Assembly (NCBI GenBank): GCA_934130355.1
Contig: CAKOXV010000022.1
Coordinates: 1-18,219, forward strand
DNA: 18,219 nucleotides
Origin: an uncultured Clostridia bacterium
Lineage (GTDB): Bacteria; Bacillota; Clostridia; TANB77; CAG-508
Direction: 5' to 3'
Below are positions 1 through 7,581 of the stretch, one piece after another. Made by a program: the position numbers and the translations under genes. The notes under the pieces are model-generated. The model was not told the DNA's origin, made no database searches, and was given only the letters and a program-made list of their open reading frames with translations. Numbering within the stretch: position 1 is the first letter of the stretch; each line of letters starts with the position of its first letter.

Positions 1-105
1 TAAAAAAGCATTTTTCGGAATGTTTATTTGTCATGCAATTTTATATATTATAAATTTTTTTAACTTTTTTCATTTTTCCTATTGACAACATATAGTTAGT
101 CTCAC

Positions 106-172
106 TTTGTACTTTAAGATTTTCTATACTCAAGTTTAGATGCACAAAATTTTCCATTATTTAATATATATG
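106..172 (+). repeat. Dispersed repeat, copy A (3' module only)
   Basis: This segment runs from TTTGTACTTTAAGATTTTC through a core containing TCAAGTTTAGATGCACAAAA to an AT-rich end TTAATATATAT. It is nearly identical to the 3' half of the longer repeat at 12979-13152, and its reverse complement is found at 18081-18150. The hairpin half that precedes this module in the other copies is absent here. The sequence just upstream (TTGACAACATATAG) is unrelated to it. The module can therefore occur on its own, or copy A is a decayed remnant. Confidence 0.85.
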
Positions 173-244
173 TATAAGTCTAAGAGGGATTTTCAGGTCA
201 TTTGAGCTAAGCTATATGTTTAAACTATTTACTAATAAAATCTA

Positions 245-273
245 TTGACATATACTCTATTTAGTTGTATACT
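245..273 (+). promoter_or_regulatory. Sigma-A-type promoter of the coiled-coil gene
   Basis: TTGACA at 245-250 is followed by a 17-base spacer and TATACT at 268-273. The -35 box is perfect and the -10 box has one mismatch. It predicts a leader of roughly 80 bases before the start codon at 360. A near-perfect Shine-Dalgarno AGGAGGTGAT lies at 347-356. Confidence 0.75.
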
Positions 274-359
274 CTTATTGTATTTTTTCATTTATTTTTT
301 TATCATTTTAATTTTATTCTTGTTTCTTATTTATATTTTCAGTAATAGGAGGTGATACC

Positions 360-1199
360 ATGGTAAAAAATAAAAACTCATCAATTGATGAAAAGTTAGA
401 TTTAATTTTACAGGAAGTAAAAAATTGTAGTGAAATATTAGCTCAACATGACAATAAGTTAAAAAGTCTAAGTGCCGATATTATTAATCTTAATAAAAAA
501 GTTACAAATTTAGAGAATTACTATTCTAGTCTTGATAAAAAAGTTTCTAGCTTAGAAAATTCTTATTCTAATATTAATGAAAAAGTTGCTGGTTTAGAAA
601 ATTCTTATTCTAATATTAATGAAAAAGTCTCTGGCCTAGAAAATTCTTACTCTAGCATTAATGAAAAAGTTTCTGGCTTAGAAAACTGCTACTCTAGCAT
701 TAATGAAAAAGTTTCTGGCTTAGAAAATTCTTACTCTAACATTAATGAAAAAGTTTCTGGCTTAGAAAATTGTTACTCTAGCATTAATGAAAAAGTTTCT
801 GGTTTAGAAAACTGCTACTCTAGCATTAATGAAAAAGTTTCTGGCTTAGGAAATTGTTACTCTAGCATTAATGAAAAAGTTGCTGGTTTAGAGAACTGCT
901 ACTCTAGCATTAATGAAAAAGTTTCTAGCTTAGAAAATTCTTACTCTAATCTTGATAGAAGACTTATTTCTTTGAAATCAGATAATCTAAGCGAACATGC
1001 TAAAATAATAAAATTGCTTACTTCTTTGAATTCAGCTTTTTTGAGATATGAAACAGAAGGTTTAGACAAAATAAAAATTCTTTTTGACGCAGATAATGAT
1101 CGTAGAAATCACCAAGATATTTATGGTCATGAATTTCAAAGATTAAATGATTTAGTTGCCAAAAATTCTTTTCGTATCTCAAATTTAGAAAATCATTAA
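360..1199 (+). CDS. Tandem-repeat coiled-coil protein, function unknown
   Basis: This 279-residue protein has no signal peptide or membrane segment, so it is probably cytoplasmic. Residues 44-197 are eleven consecutive 14-residue units with consensus VSGLENSYSSINEK. Each unit is two heptads with V, L, Y and I in the a and d positions, which is a textbook coiled coil. Most units match at the DNA level apart from scattered substitutions, which suggests recent duplication. The N-terminus (about 1-43) also looks coiled-coil-like. The C-terminus (about 215-279) is non-repetitive, with a charged DADNDRRNHQ stretch and LVAKNSFRISNLE near the end. The start is fixed by AGGAGGTGAT four bases before ATG. 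It is monocistronic, with its own promoter and a shared terminator, convergent with prkC. I do not recognise a named family. It could be a scaffold, a regulator or a phage-like structural protein, and I cannot choose among these. Confidence 0.85.
   Translation: MVKNKNSSIDEKLDLILQEVKNCSEILAQHDNKLKSLSADIINLNKKVTNLENYYSSLDKKVSSLENSYSNINEKVAGLENSYSNINEKVSGLENSYSSINEKVSGLENCYSSINEKVSGLENSYSNINEKVSGLENCYSSINEKVSGLENCYSSINEKVSGLGNCYSSINEKVAGLENCYSSINEKVSSLENSYSNLDRRLISLKSDNLSEHAKIIKLLTSLNSAFLRYETEGLDKIKILFDADNDRRNHQDIYGHEFQRLNDLVAKNSFRISNLENH
489..950 (+). repeat. 42-bp tandem repeat, 11 units, in frame
   Basis: Eleven 42-bp units (462 bp) encode the 14-residue coiled-coil repeat. The central units are nearly identical at the DNA level, differing mainly by synonymous changes (GGC/GGT, AAC/AAT) and by Ser/Cys or Ser/Asn swaps. 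Gain or loss of a unit keeps the frame, so length variation between strains is expected. Confidence 0.92.
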
Positions 1200-1218
1200 T
1201 TTATTCATCCAAAAAACA

Positions 1219-1256
1219 AAACCCTATACTTTGGTTCATTACCTTGTATAGGGTTT
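1219..1256. terminator. Bidirectional terminator between the coiled-coil gene and prkC
   Basis: The arms AAACCCTATAC (1219-1229) and GTATAGGGTTT (1246-1256) form a perfect 11-bp stem with a 16-base loop. The minus-strand exit is T-rich (GTTTTGTTTTTTGG), and the plus-strand exit is moderately so. It lies 19 bases after the stop of the plus-strand gene and 5 bases after the stop of prkC, so it can serve both. Confidence 0.85.
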
Positions 1257-1261
1257 ATTTA

Positions 1262-3253
1262 TTATTCTGGTATTGTAATTTCAGTTGTTTTATTCAAATC
1301 CATATTTATAGTTTTATATAAAGTATCATCAATATATACTTTTATTTCAACTGTTCCTTTTCCTGAAATATTAGTAATTTTTTCAGCTGTTGCATTTTCT
1401 TTTACTTTAGATTTTTTAACTTGTTCTCCATCAACAGTAACTCTTAAAGTTACATCCTTAGGTTCATTCTTCTTTTCAACAACAACATCTTTGCCATTTT
1501 CATCTTTTATTGTTTCTTTGTAAGTATCTTGGAAACCTATTAAAGATTTTACATCAATTGTAAGTGTTCCAGTTTTCAATTCTGCCAATTTATTAACAGT
1601 TATAACAACTGTACTTCCTTCATCAACTGTTTCTCCTGATGCTATACTTTGTTTTAAAACAACACCATTTCCTCTTGTTTTATCTTCATCATATTCAACT
1701 TCAGCTACCAATCCTAAGCCCTCTAAAGTTTGTTTTGCTGTTGCTTCATCTTTATATAGTACAGAAATTACAACAACTTGTTTTATTCCTGTTCCAATAC
1801 TTACATATATTTTTACAGTATCACCTGCATTAACTTCTGTTTCAGGATCTGTTTCTTGTTTAATTACAATTCCTGCAGCAACTGTTTTGCTAACTTCTTC
1901 AACTATTTCAAGTTTGATTTTTGCTTCTTTTGCCGCTTTTTCAGCTTCATCTTTTGTTATACCTTTTAAGACTGGTACTTTTGTTTTCTCAGTTCCTAAA
2001 CTTACAACAACTTTAACTTCAACATTTTCTTTGATTTTTCTACCATCAACAAATTTTGGATCTTGTGAAATTATTTGTCCTTCTTTGTATTCTGTATTAT
2101 ATTCACTACCATTTTCAACATAAATTAATTTATTGTCTTTTAAGATTTGCTTAGCTTCATCAACTGTTTTTCCAACTAAATTTGGTATTGCAACCTCTTT
2201 AGCTCTTGTAAGTCCTGCAATTCCAATTGTTCCACCTAAGCTTATAACAAATAAGAAAATTAATCCAATAATTGAAACTAAAACCTTGTGATTTTTTACA
2301 AATTCTCCAAATTTATTTTTCTTTTTATTTGTTCCTTTGGGTTGCTTTTCTTCTAACTCAATTGTTGAAATTCTTTGTGTTGGTGAATCTCCTCTATATT
2401 CTCCATTATCTACAAAATCTCCATTTGGATCTTTTAGAGCTCTTCTTAAATCAATTAACATTTCTGTTGCATTTTGATATCTTAATGTTGCATCTTTTTT
2501 CAAAGATTTCATTATTACATCATTTACTGCTTTAGGAATGTTTGGATTAACTTCAATAGCAGGCTTTGGTTCTTCTTGTATATGTTTTAATGCAATTGAA
2601 ACAGGTGTATCTGCATCAAAAGGAACTCTTCCTGTCAACATTTCATACATAACTACGCCTAAAGAATATAAATCAGATTTTGCATCTGTGTATCCTCCAC
2701 GTGCATGTTCTGGTGAGAAATAATGAACAGAACCAATTGTTGTTCCAAATGCTGTAATTGTTGAATTTGATACAGCTTTTGCAATTCCAAAATCTGTTAC
2801 TTTTGCAACTCCATCTTCTGTAATAATAATATTATGGGGTTTAATATCTCTGTGTATTATATGATTTCTGTGTGCTGTTTCCAATGCTGATGCAATTTGA
2901 ATTGCTATATTTACTGACCATTTCCATGGAAGTGCACCTTTTTCCTCTATAATTATTTCTTTTAAAGTTTTTCCTTTTATTAGTTCCATAACAATATAAT
3001 ATAGATTTCCGTCAACACCTACATCATAAACTGATACTATATTAGGATGTGTTATACTAGCTGCTGATTGAGCTTCTACTTCAAATCTTTTTATAAATTC
3101 TTCATCTGTTGTGAATTCATCTCTTAAAATTTTGATTGCTACATATCTATTCAAAACATGGCATTTAGCTTTATATACTGTAGCCATTCCGCCACTTCCA
3201 ATTTTCTCTATGATTTCATATCTATTTCCTAACAATCTACCTTTTAAATCCAT
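1262..3253 (-). CDS. prkC: Ser/Thr protein kinase with PASTA domains (PrkC/Stk1 family)
   Basis: This membrane Ser/Thr kinase of 663 residues is expected to sense muropeptides or lipid II outside and phosphorylate cytoplasmic proteins involved in cell wall, translation and growth control. The kinase domain spans about 10-272, with glycine loop GSGGMATV at 19-26, Lys41, HRDIKPHN at 134-141, DFG at 154-156 and SPE at 180-182, so it looks catalytically intact. A basic juxtamembrane stretch precedes one membrane segment at about 323-347. Three PASTA-like repeats follow at about 353-420, 424-487 and 490-555; the third is the most divergent. A further domain of about 105 residues (556-663) has no PASTA signature. 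The start has AAGGAGAG upstream. It lies 19 bases after prpC, the usual phosphatase-kinase pair. The rsgA and rpe genes that often follow in Firmicutes are absent. Confidence 0.96.
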   Translation of the reverse strand: MDLKGRLLGNRYEIIEKIGSGGMATVYKAKCHVLNRYVAIKILRDEFTTDEEFIKRFEVEAQSAASITHPNIVSVYDVGVDGNLYYIVMELIKGKTLKEIIIEEKGALPWKWSVNIAIQIASALETAHRNHIIHRDIKPHNIIITEDGVAKVTDFGIAKAVSNSTITAFGTTIGSVHYFSPEHARGGYTDAKSDLYSLGVVMYEMLTGRVPFDADTPVSIALKHIQEEPKPAIEVNPNIPKAVNDVIMKSLKKDATLRYQNATEMLIDLRRALKDPNGDFVDNGEYRGDSPTQRISTIELEEKQPKGTNKKKNKFGEFVKNHKVLVSIIGLIFLFVISLGGTIGIAGLTRAKEVAIPNLVGKTVDEAKQILKDNKLIYVENGSEYNTEYKEGQIISQDPKFVDGRKIKENVEVKVVVSLGTEKTKVPVLKGITKDEAEKAAKEAKIKLEIVEEVSKTVAAGIVIKQETDPETEVNAGDTVKIYVSIGTGIKQVVVISVLYKDEATAKQTLEGLGLVAEVEYDEDKTRGNGVVLKQSIASGETVDEGSTVVITVNKLAELKTGTLTIDVKSLIGFQDTYKETIKDENGKDVVVEKKNEPKDVTLRVTVDGEQVKKSKVKENATAEKITNISGKGTVEIKVYIDDTLYKTINMDLNKTTEITIPE

Positions 3254-3272
3254 TTTTATCTCTCCTTATAGG

Positions 3273-4007
3273 TTATATGTTTTTTATTACTACAACTGTT
3301 ATATTATCTAACCCACCATTTTCATTTGCTAAGTCTACAAGCCTGATAGGTGCTTTTTCTATATTTCCTTTTGCTATCTTAAATATATCTTCTTGCTTTA
3401 CCATATTTGTTAAGCCATCTGAAGATATTAAAAGTATATCATCTCTCAAGAAGCCTTTAACAGATACATCAGGTTCAACAAATGCATTACATCCAAGTGC
3501 TTTCATTAGCATATTTTTTTTAGGATGTTTTTCAGCTTCTTCTTTTGTTATTGTTCCATCTTTTACTAGTTTTTCAACATAGCTATGGTCTTGTGTTAAT
3601 TTTCTAATAAAATCTTTTCTGATTCTATAAATTCTACTATCACCAATGTGACCAATATACGCCTTATTATTATATATTAAACAAACTTCTAAAGTAGTAC
3701 CCATTCCTTCAAGTTCTTTGTCTTCTTTTGACTTTTCATATACTACCATATTTGCATATTCCATACTACTAGCAATTAGTTGAATTAAGCTTTCTTTGTC
3801 TTTTAAAGTTTCTTTAAAATTGTTTTCTATATAACTTTTTGCACATTTTACTGCCAAATTACTTGCTATTTCTCCACCTTTATATCCACCCATTCCGTCT
3901 GCTAATATATATAGTTTCAGTTCACTTGATGAATCAGATATATAATATGCATCTTGGTTCATTTCTCTAGCTTTTCCTATATCTGTTTTTCCATAAGCTA
4001 TTATCAT
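3273..4007 (-). CDS. prpC: PP2C-type Ser/Thr protein phosphatase
   Basis: This 244-residue metal-dependent phosphatase of the PPM/PP2C family is the cognate partner that reverses PrkC phosphorylation. The family motifs are present: the NQD region near residues 17-19, DGMGGY at about 37-42, the GMGTTL block, HIGDSRIY, LTQDHS, SSDGL and the closing GGLDNITVVV. The metal-binding aspartates therefore appear intact. The length matches the Bacillus PrpC class of about 250 residues. There is no signal peptide or membrane segment, so it is cytoplasmic. GAGGTGA precedes the ATG by five bases. It is the first gene of a two-gene operon with prkC, driven by a near-consensus promoter in the gap behind rlmN. 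Confidence 0.96.
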   Translation of the reverse strand: MIIAYGKTDIGKAREMNQDAYYISDSSSELKLYILADGMGGYKGGEIASNLAVKCAKSYIENNFKETLKDKESLIQLIASSMEYANMVVYEKSKEDKELEGMGTTLEVCLIYNNKAYIGHIGDSRIYRIRKDFIRKLTQDHSYVEKLVKDGTITKEEAEKHPKKNMLMKALGCNAFVEPDVSVKGFLRDDILLISSDGLTNMVKQEDIFKIAKGNIEKAPIRLVDLANENGGLDNITVVVIKNI

Positions 4008-4032
4008 TTTTTCACCTCGTATCTTTTTTTAC

Positions 4033-4061
4033 GTTATATCATAATTTAATTTATTTGTCAA
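4033..4061 (-). promoter_or_regulatory. Sigma-A-type promoter of prpC-prkC
   Basis: Read on the minus strand, TTGACA (4061-4056) is followed by a 17-base spacer and TATAAC (4038-4033). The leader would be about 20 bases. It shows that prpC-prkC can be transcribed independently of the upstream rlmN gene. Confidence 0.8.
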
Positions 4062-4062
4062 C

Positions 4063-4089
4063 GCTAAAATGGGGACGGTCCTTTTTAGC
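4063..4089 (-). terminator. Hairpin between rlmN and prpC, candidate terminator
   Basis: GCTAAAA at 4063-4069 pairs with TTTTAGC at 4083-4089 around a GC-rich core containing GGGGACGGTCC. The hairpin begins at the rlmN stop codon and ends two bases before the -35 box of the prpC promoter. The minus-strand exit has no long T-run, so termination efficiency is uncertain. The GGGGACGG core looks like the palindromic repeats seen scattered in other Firmicutes, but that comparison is from memory. Confidence 0.45.
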
Positions 4090-5111
4090 TAGCTCAAGTT
4101 TTTTCTTCTTAATTGGCCACAAGCAGCATCAATATCTGAGCCTAATTCTCTTCTTATTGTTGCAACAATTCCATGGTCATTTAAATAATCTCTAAATTTC
4201 ATTATATTTTCATTTGAACTTTTAGTATATGCTCCATTTTCAATTTTATTAATTGGAATCAAATTTACATGGCACAACATCCCTTTTAATAGATGTACTA
4301 ATTCTTTAGCATCTTCTAAATTATCATTATTGTCTTTTGCTAAAGCATATTCAAATGAAATTCTTCTGTTTGTTTTTGCTATATAATCTTTACAAGCTTG
4401 TAATAATTCTTCTATTGGGAATGCATTATTTACAGGCATCATACTACTTCTTTTTTCATTTGTAGTAGCATGCAAAGATATTGATAATGTACATTGAATA
4501 TTTTCATCTGCTAATCTATAAATTGCCGGAACTAATCCACTTGTTGAAACACTTATATGCCTTGCTCCTATGTTTATTCCTTTTGGATTGTTTATTATTC
4601 TAATAGCATTTACAACATTATTATAATTATTCAGTGGTTCTCCAATTCCCATAAATACTACATTTGATATTCTTATATTGTTATCTTGTTCTACTGCTAA
4701 TATTTGTTCTACAATTTCACCAGATGTTAAATTTCTTACAAATGGAATTCCTGTTGATGCACAGAATTTACATCCCATTTTGCATCCAACTTGTGATGAT
4801 ACACATATACTATACCCATGATGATAACTCATTAGTACTGTTTCTATTGCATTTCCGTCTAACAAATCAAATAAATATTTTTTTGTTCCATCACTTGATT
4901 CTAATTTTCTTAAAATCTTGAAATTGCACATTGTATAATTTTCTTTTAATTTCTCTCTTAGCTGTAAAGATAAATTTGTCATTTCATCAAATTCTTTGAC
5001 TTTTTCTTCATATAACCATTTAAATACTTGTTCAGCTCTAAATGGCTTTTCTCCCATTTGAACAAACTCTTCTTTTAGACTATCTAAATTATAATCTTTT
5101 ATATTTTTCAT
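4089..5111 (-). CDS. rlmN: Dual-specificity rRNA/tRNA adenine-C2 methyltransferase
   Basis: This radical SAM enzyme of 340 residues methylates C2 of A2503 in 23S rRNA, and of A37 in certain tRNAs in the characterised E. coli homologue. It acts in the cytoplasm on the ribosome and tRNA pool. The radical SAM cysteines are C110, C114 and C117 in the motif CKMGCKFC. The GIGEPL segment follows at 155-160, and the C-terminal methyl-carrying cysteine is C331 in DAACGQLR. Length and motif order are typical. The start codon lies two bases beyond the stop of the U32 gene. Its Shine-Dalgarno AGGAGA sits within the last codons of that gene, so translation is probably coupled. In Bacillus rlmN likewise lies directly upstream of prpC-prkC. 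Confidence 0.97.
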   Translation of the reverse strand: MKNIKDYNLDSLKEEFVQMGEKPFRAEQVFKWLYEEKVKEFDEMTNLSLQLREKLKENYTMCNFKILRKLESSDGTKKYLFDLLDGNAIETVLMSYHHGYSICVSSQVGCKMGCKFCASTGIPFVRNLTSGEIVEQILAVEQDNNIRISNVVFMGIGEPLNNYNNVVNAIRIINNPKGINIGARHISVSTSGLVPAIYRLADENIQCTLSISLHATTNEKRSSMMPVNNAFPIEELLQACKDYIAKTNRRISFEYALAKDNNDNLEDAKELVHLLKGMLCHVNLIPINKIENGAYTKSSNENIMKFRDYLNDHGIVATIRRELGSDIDAACGQLRRKNLS

Positions 5112-5113
5112 TA

Positions 5114-6343
5114 TTACTTTTTTCTCCTAATAATCCAATTTTTCTCACATTTTATTGGAAGAAGTATTTTTACTTGTTGACCTTTTACTCCTGGATTTAT
5201 AAACTCAATTTCTTTATCTGTTTCTATATCCCACATTTTTTCAATATTAAACACAACTGGCTCTATTTGATGTGGTACTAAAATTTCCATTGTATCTCCA
5301 ACTTGTAATCTATTTCTTACTTCCATAATTGATTTTTCTTCATTATATTCCACAACTTTTCCACCAAATTGATACAACTCATTATATTGGTGTCCATCAT
5401 ATTCTTGAATATCTTGATTTTTTCTATCATTAAAATAAAATGTTGTTAATTCTCTTGTTTTTATTTTTTCAATTTCTTTTAAATATTTATCTACATCATA
5501 ATGTGATGGATCTTTTTTATAATCATCAATAGCATTTCTATAAACATTTACTATGCTTGCAACATAATATTCTGTTTTTAAACGTCCTTCAATTTTTAAA
5601 CTATCAACTCCCATATCTATTATTTCTGGAAGTTCTTTTATTAAACATAAATCTTTTGATGAAAATATACTTGTCCCATGTTCATCCATTTCTATTGGCA
5701 TATATTGTCCTGGGTTATTCCTTTCTTCTGCATATAGATTATATGACCATCTACAGCTTTGTGCACAATCTCCTAAATTAGCACTTCTACAAGCTAAAAA
5801 ATCGCTTAAGAAACATCTCCCTGAATATGCAAAACATATTGCACCATGTACAAATATTTCAATTTCCATTCCTTCTGGTTTATTTGCCATTATATATTTT
5901 AATTGTTCTTTATTTAATTCTCTTGCCATTATCATTCTTTTAGCACCATTTTTGTACCAGAAATTGCATGAATGTAGACTTACAATATTTGCTTGTGTAC
6001 TAACATTTATTGGAACACTTGGTGCGTATTGTTTTAATGTTTCTATCACTCCACCATCTGCTGCAATTATTCCATCTGGCTTTATTTCTTCTAATTTTTT
6101 CGCCATTTCTATTATTTCTGGATATGTTTCATCCCATGCATATATATTTAATGCTACATATACTTTTTTTCCAATACTATGTGCATATTTTATTGTTTGT
6201 ATTAAATCATCATCTTGTATCTCTGCTCTTGACCTTAATGATAATGATGCAGTTCCACAATATACTGCATCTGCTCCGTATAAAAATGCTATTTTTGCTT
6301 TTTCAAATGATCCCGCTGGGGCTAATAATTCTACTTCTTTCAT
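5114..6343 (-). CDS. U32 family protein, likely tRNA U34 hydroxylation factor (TrhP-like)
   Basis: This 409-residue protein carries the U32 signature E-x-F-x2-G-[AS]-I-C-x4-G-x-C-x-L-S at about residues 162-180 (Cys170, Cys177), followed by further cysteines at 185, 193 and 197. The cysteine cluster fits iron-sulfur binding known in the family. The N-terminus begins LLAPAGSFEKAK, the usual TIM-barrel-like opening. Although named peptidases, characterised bacterial members act in RNA hydroxylation: TrhP makes ho5U34 in tRNA and RlhA modifies 23S rRNA. The length resembles the longer Bacillus paralogue YrrO more than YrrN. AAAGGAT precedes the ATG by seven bases. It is co-transcribed with rlmN. 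A TrmR-like methyltransferase encoded 1.3 kb away supports the tRNA role, but collagenase-type or ubiquinone-pathway U32 roles cannot be excluded from sequence alone. Confidence 0.85.
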   Translation of the reverse strand: MKEVELLAPAGSFEKAKIAFLYGADAVYCGTASLSLRSRAEIQDDDLIQTIKYAHSIGKKVYVALNIYAWDETYPEIIEMAKKLEEIKPDGIIAADGGVIETLKQYAPSVPINVSTQANIVSLHSCNFWYKNGAKRMIMARELNKEQLKYIMANKPEGMEIEIFVHGAICFAYSGRCFLSDFLACRSANLGDCAQSCRWSYNLYAEERNNPGQYMPIEMDEHGTSIFSSKDLCLIKELPEIIDMGVDSLKIEGRLKTEYYVASIVNVYRNAIDDYKKDPSHYDVDKYLKEIEKIKTRELTTFYFNDRKNQDIQEYDGHQYNELYQFGGKVVEYNEEKSIMEVRNRLQVGDTMEILVPHQIEPVVFNIEKMWDIETDKEIEFINPGVKGQQVKILLPIKCEKNWIIRRKK

Positions 6344-6385
6344 TATCTATATCCTTTCTGATTTTTCTCTTATTTAAGCATCTAT

Positions 6386-6414
6386 ATTTTATAACTTTTT
6401 TAATGATTTTGCAA
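6386..6414 (-). promoter_or_regulatory. Candidate promoter of the U32-rlmN operon
   Basis: On the minus strand, TTGCAA (6414-6409) precedes TAAAAT (6391-6386) with a 17-base spacer. The leader would be about 35 bases. Each box has one or two mismatches to consensus, and several alternative AT-rich -10 boxes overlap, so the exact position is tentative. Confidence 0.45.
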
Positions 6415-6539
6415 GCATTTTATCTAATTATGTAAATAATATTGTACTTTATGCCCAAATTCAACAAAAAAGCATTAACTTAGCGACATTTATTTAATAT
6501 AACTTTCCAATAACACTATACTTTTTCATTTATTTATGT

Positions 6540-6545
6540 TATAAT
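6540..6545 (+). promoter_or_regulatory. Candidate -10 box of the RelA/SpoT-like gene
   Basis: A perfect TATAAT lies 39 bases before the start codon. The region 17-18 bases upstream (CTATAC/TATACT) is a poor -35 box, so expression may be weak or activator-dependent. The Shine-Dalgarno AGAAAGGA ends about 11 bases before ATG, slightly farther than usual. Confidence 0.5.
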
Positions 6546-6584
6546 GTAGCATGAAAAATTTTTTTAGAAAGGATTTAATAGCTC

Positions 6585-7574
6585 ATGACACAAAAAACTT
6601 TAGACTTTATTCACCAGAGCTATCAAGAGGCTCTGGAAAAATCAAGGAACATTATTCAAATCGTTGAAAACCTGTATAGTATCTTAGAAGATGCAGAAGT
6701 TGAAGAAGAAGATTCCAAAACTTATGACGCATTTGTTGATGGTCTGCGGAACTGTTTAAGAACTCGTAAAATGACCTCTGAAATTACTGACATCATAACA
6801 TATATCACTATTACGATAATGCATATCATTAAGTGGTTAAACATCACTAATAATATTGATATTGATATCATTCTTCATGGTCGCCGTAAATCTTTGGAAA
6901 GTGATTTAACGAAAATTCTTCGTAAATCGAATGAAACACTTTCTGCCAAGATTCGAGATCGTTTTGGTTTAAGAGGTATTATTCTAAACAGTGACGAAGA
7001 AACTGCTATTGAATATGTTTATATGATTCATGATGCAGTGGTTGGCATTCTCGCAGCCAAAAACAGAAAAATCAGAAAAGATTTTTTTGATTGGGTAGAA
7101 AATACCAACTATGTTAACAAAGTCAATAAAATGGTCATTCGAGAAATCTTAACAATTCCTTTTGACATTGATGATGATTCTGATAAGGACTATATCAAGA
7201 ATCAAAAATCAAATGGTTACCAATCACTTCATTTTACATTAGTGATTCAGCCATATTCCTATGTGATTCCTGGGTTGCAACTTGAGATTCAGCTTAGAAC
7301 TAGAAAAATGGATGAAGAAGCCACAACAGGTTCTGCATCTCATTCAAAATATAAGCAATATATCTCAAAAGACGAAAATTCTGAAAATGGTGTTTCTGAA
7401 GAAAGCAATCCAATTACGAAAGTATTTGTTGTTGATGATTTTTCCAAATTGCACATTCCAGGGTTTAAATCTTATGATTCCAAAGAGGATGACTCTGATG
7501 GCATACATTTTTCAAAAGATTATGCTAATCGTAGGATTTCTTATACTCTGGCACCAAGCATAACTCTGTCATAA
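6585..7574 (+). CDS. Stand-alone RelA/SpoT-type nucleotide synthetase homologue
   Basis: This 329-residue protein has a (p)ppGpp synthetase-like domain and no HD hydrolase, TGS or ACT domain. Motifs in order are GRRKSLES at 99-106 (the basic substrate loop), RDRFGLR at 124-130 (Asp125 aligns with the catalytic Asp), KSNGYQSLHF at 208-217, LEIQLRT at 233-239 (Glu234 aligns with the catalytic Glu) and GSASHSKYK at 249-257. The fold looks catalytically intact. It exceeds classical small alarmone synthetases (about 200-230 residues) because of about 90 extra N-terminal residues with an acidic run at 36-44, and about 70 extra C-terminal residues. CGT, CGG and CTG codons are more frequent than in neighbours, suggesting acquisition. 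It is monocistronic and sits between minus-strand operons. It may be a (p)ppGpp synthetase or a toxic alarmone-type enzyme; no antitoxin gene is adjacent. Confidence 0.85.
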   Translation: MTQKTLDFIHQSYQEALEKSRNIIQIVENLYSILEDAEVEEEDSKTYDAFVDGLRNCLRTRKMTSEITDIITYITITIMHIIKWLNITNNIDIDIILHGRRKSLESDLTKILRKSNETLSAKIRDRFGLRGIILNSDEETAIEYVYMIHDAVVGILAAKNRKIRKDFFDWVENTNYVNKVNKMVIREILTIPFDIDDDSDKDYIKNQKSNGYQSLHFTLVIQPYSYVIPGLQLEIQLRTRKMDEEATTGSASHSKYKQYISKDENSENGVSEESNPITKVFVVDDFSKLHIPGFKSYDSKEDDSDGIHFSKDYANRRISYTLAPSITLS

Positions 7575-7581
7575 ACTTTCA

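Larger units (their letters stand above)
1..359. other. Intergenic region without a gene
   Basis: No credible reading frame is visible on either strand. The stretch is very AT-rich. It holds repeat half-copy A (106-172) and the promoter of the coiled-coil gene (245-273). The first 60 bases could be the 3' flank of a gene outside the window, but I see no clear terminator there. I see nothing else in it. Confidence 0.6.

Noticed and set aside
1..60. Terminator of an upstream gene at the window edge
   Set aside because: AAAAAAGCATTTTTCGG does not form a convincing stem, and the upstream sequence is not visible.
489..950. Possible CRISPR array
   Set aside because: The 42-bp periodicity has no spacers, the units are contiguous, and the array is in frame within a well-supported coding sequence.
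5952..6435. Two overlapping plus-strand reading frames opposite the U32 gene
   Set aside because: Both are shadows of the AT-rich minus-strand coding sequence. Their products are hydrophobic Phe/Leu/Ile-rich strings without domains.
6585..7574. Bifunctional Rel (RSH) enzyme
   Set aside because: There is no HD hydrolase motif before the synthetase core and no TGS or ACT domain after it, and the length is less than half of a Rel protein.
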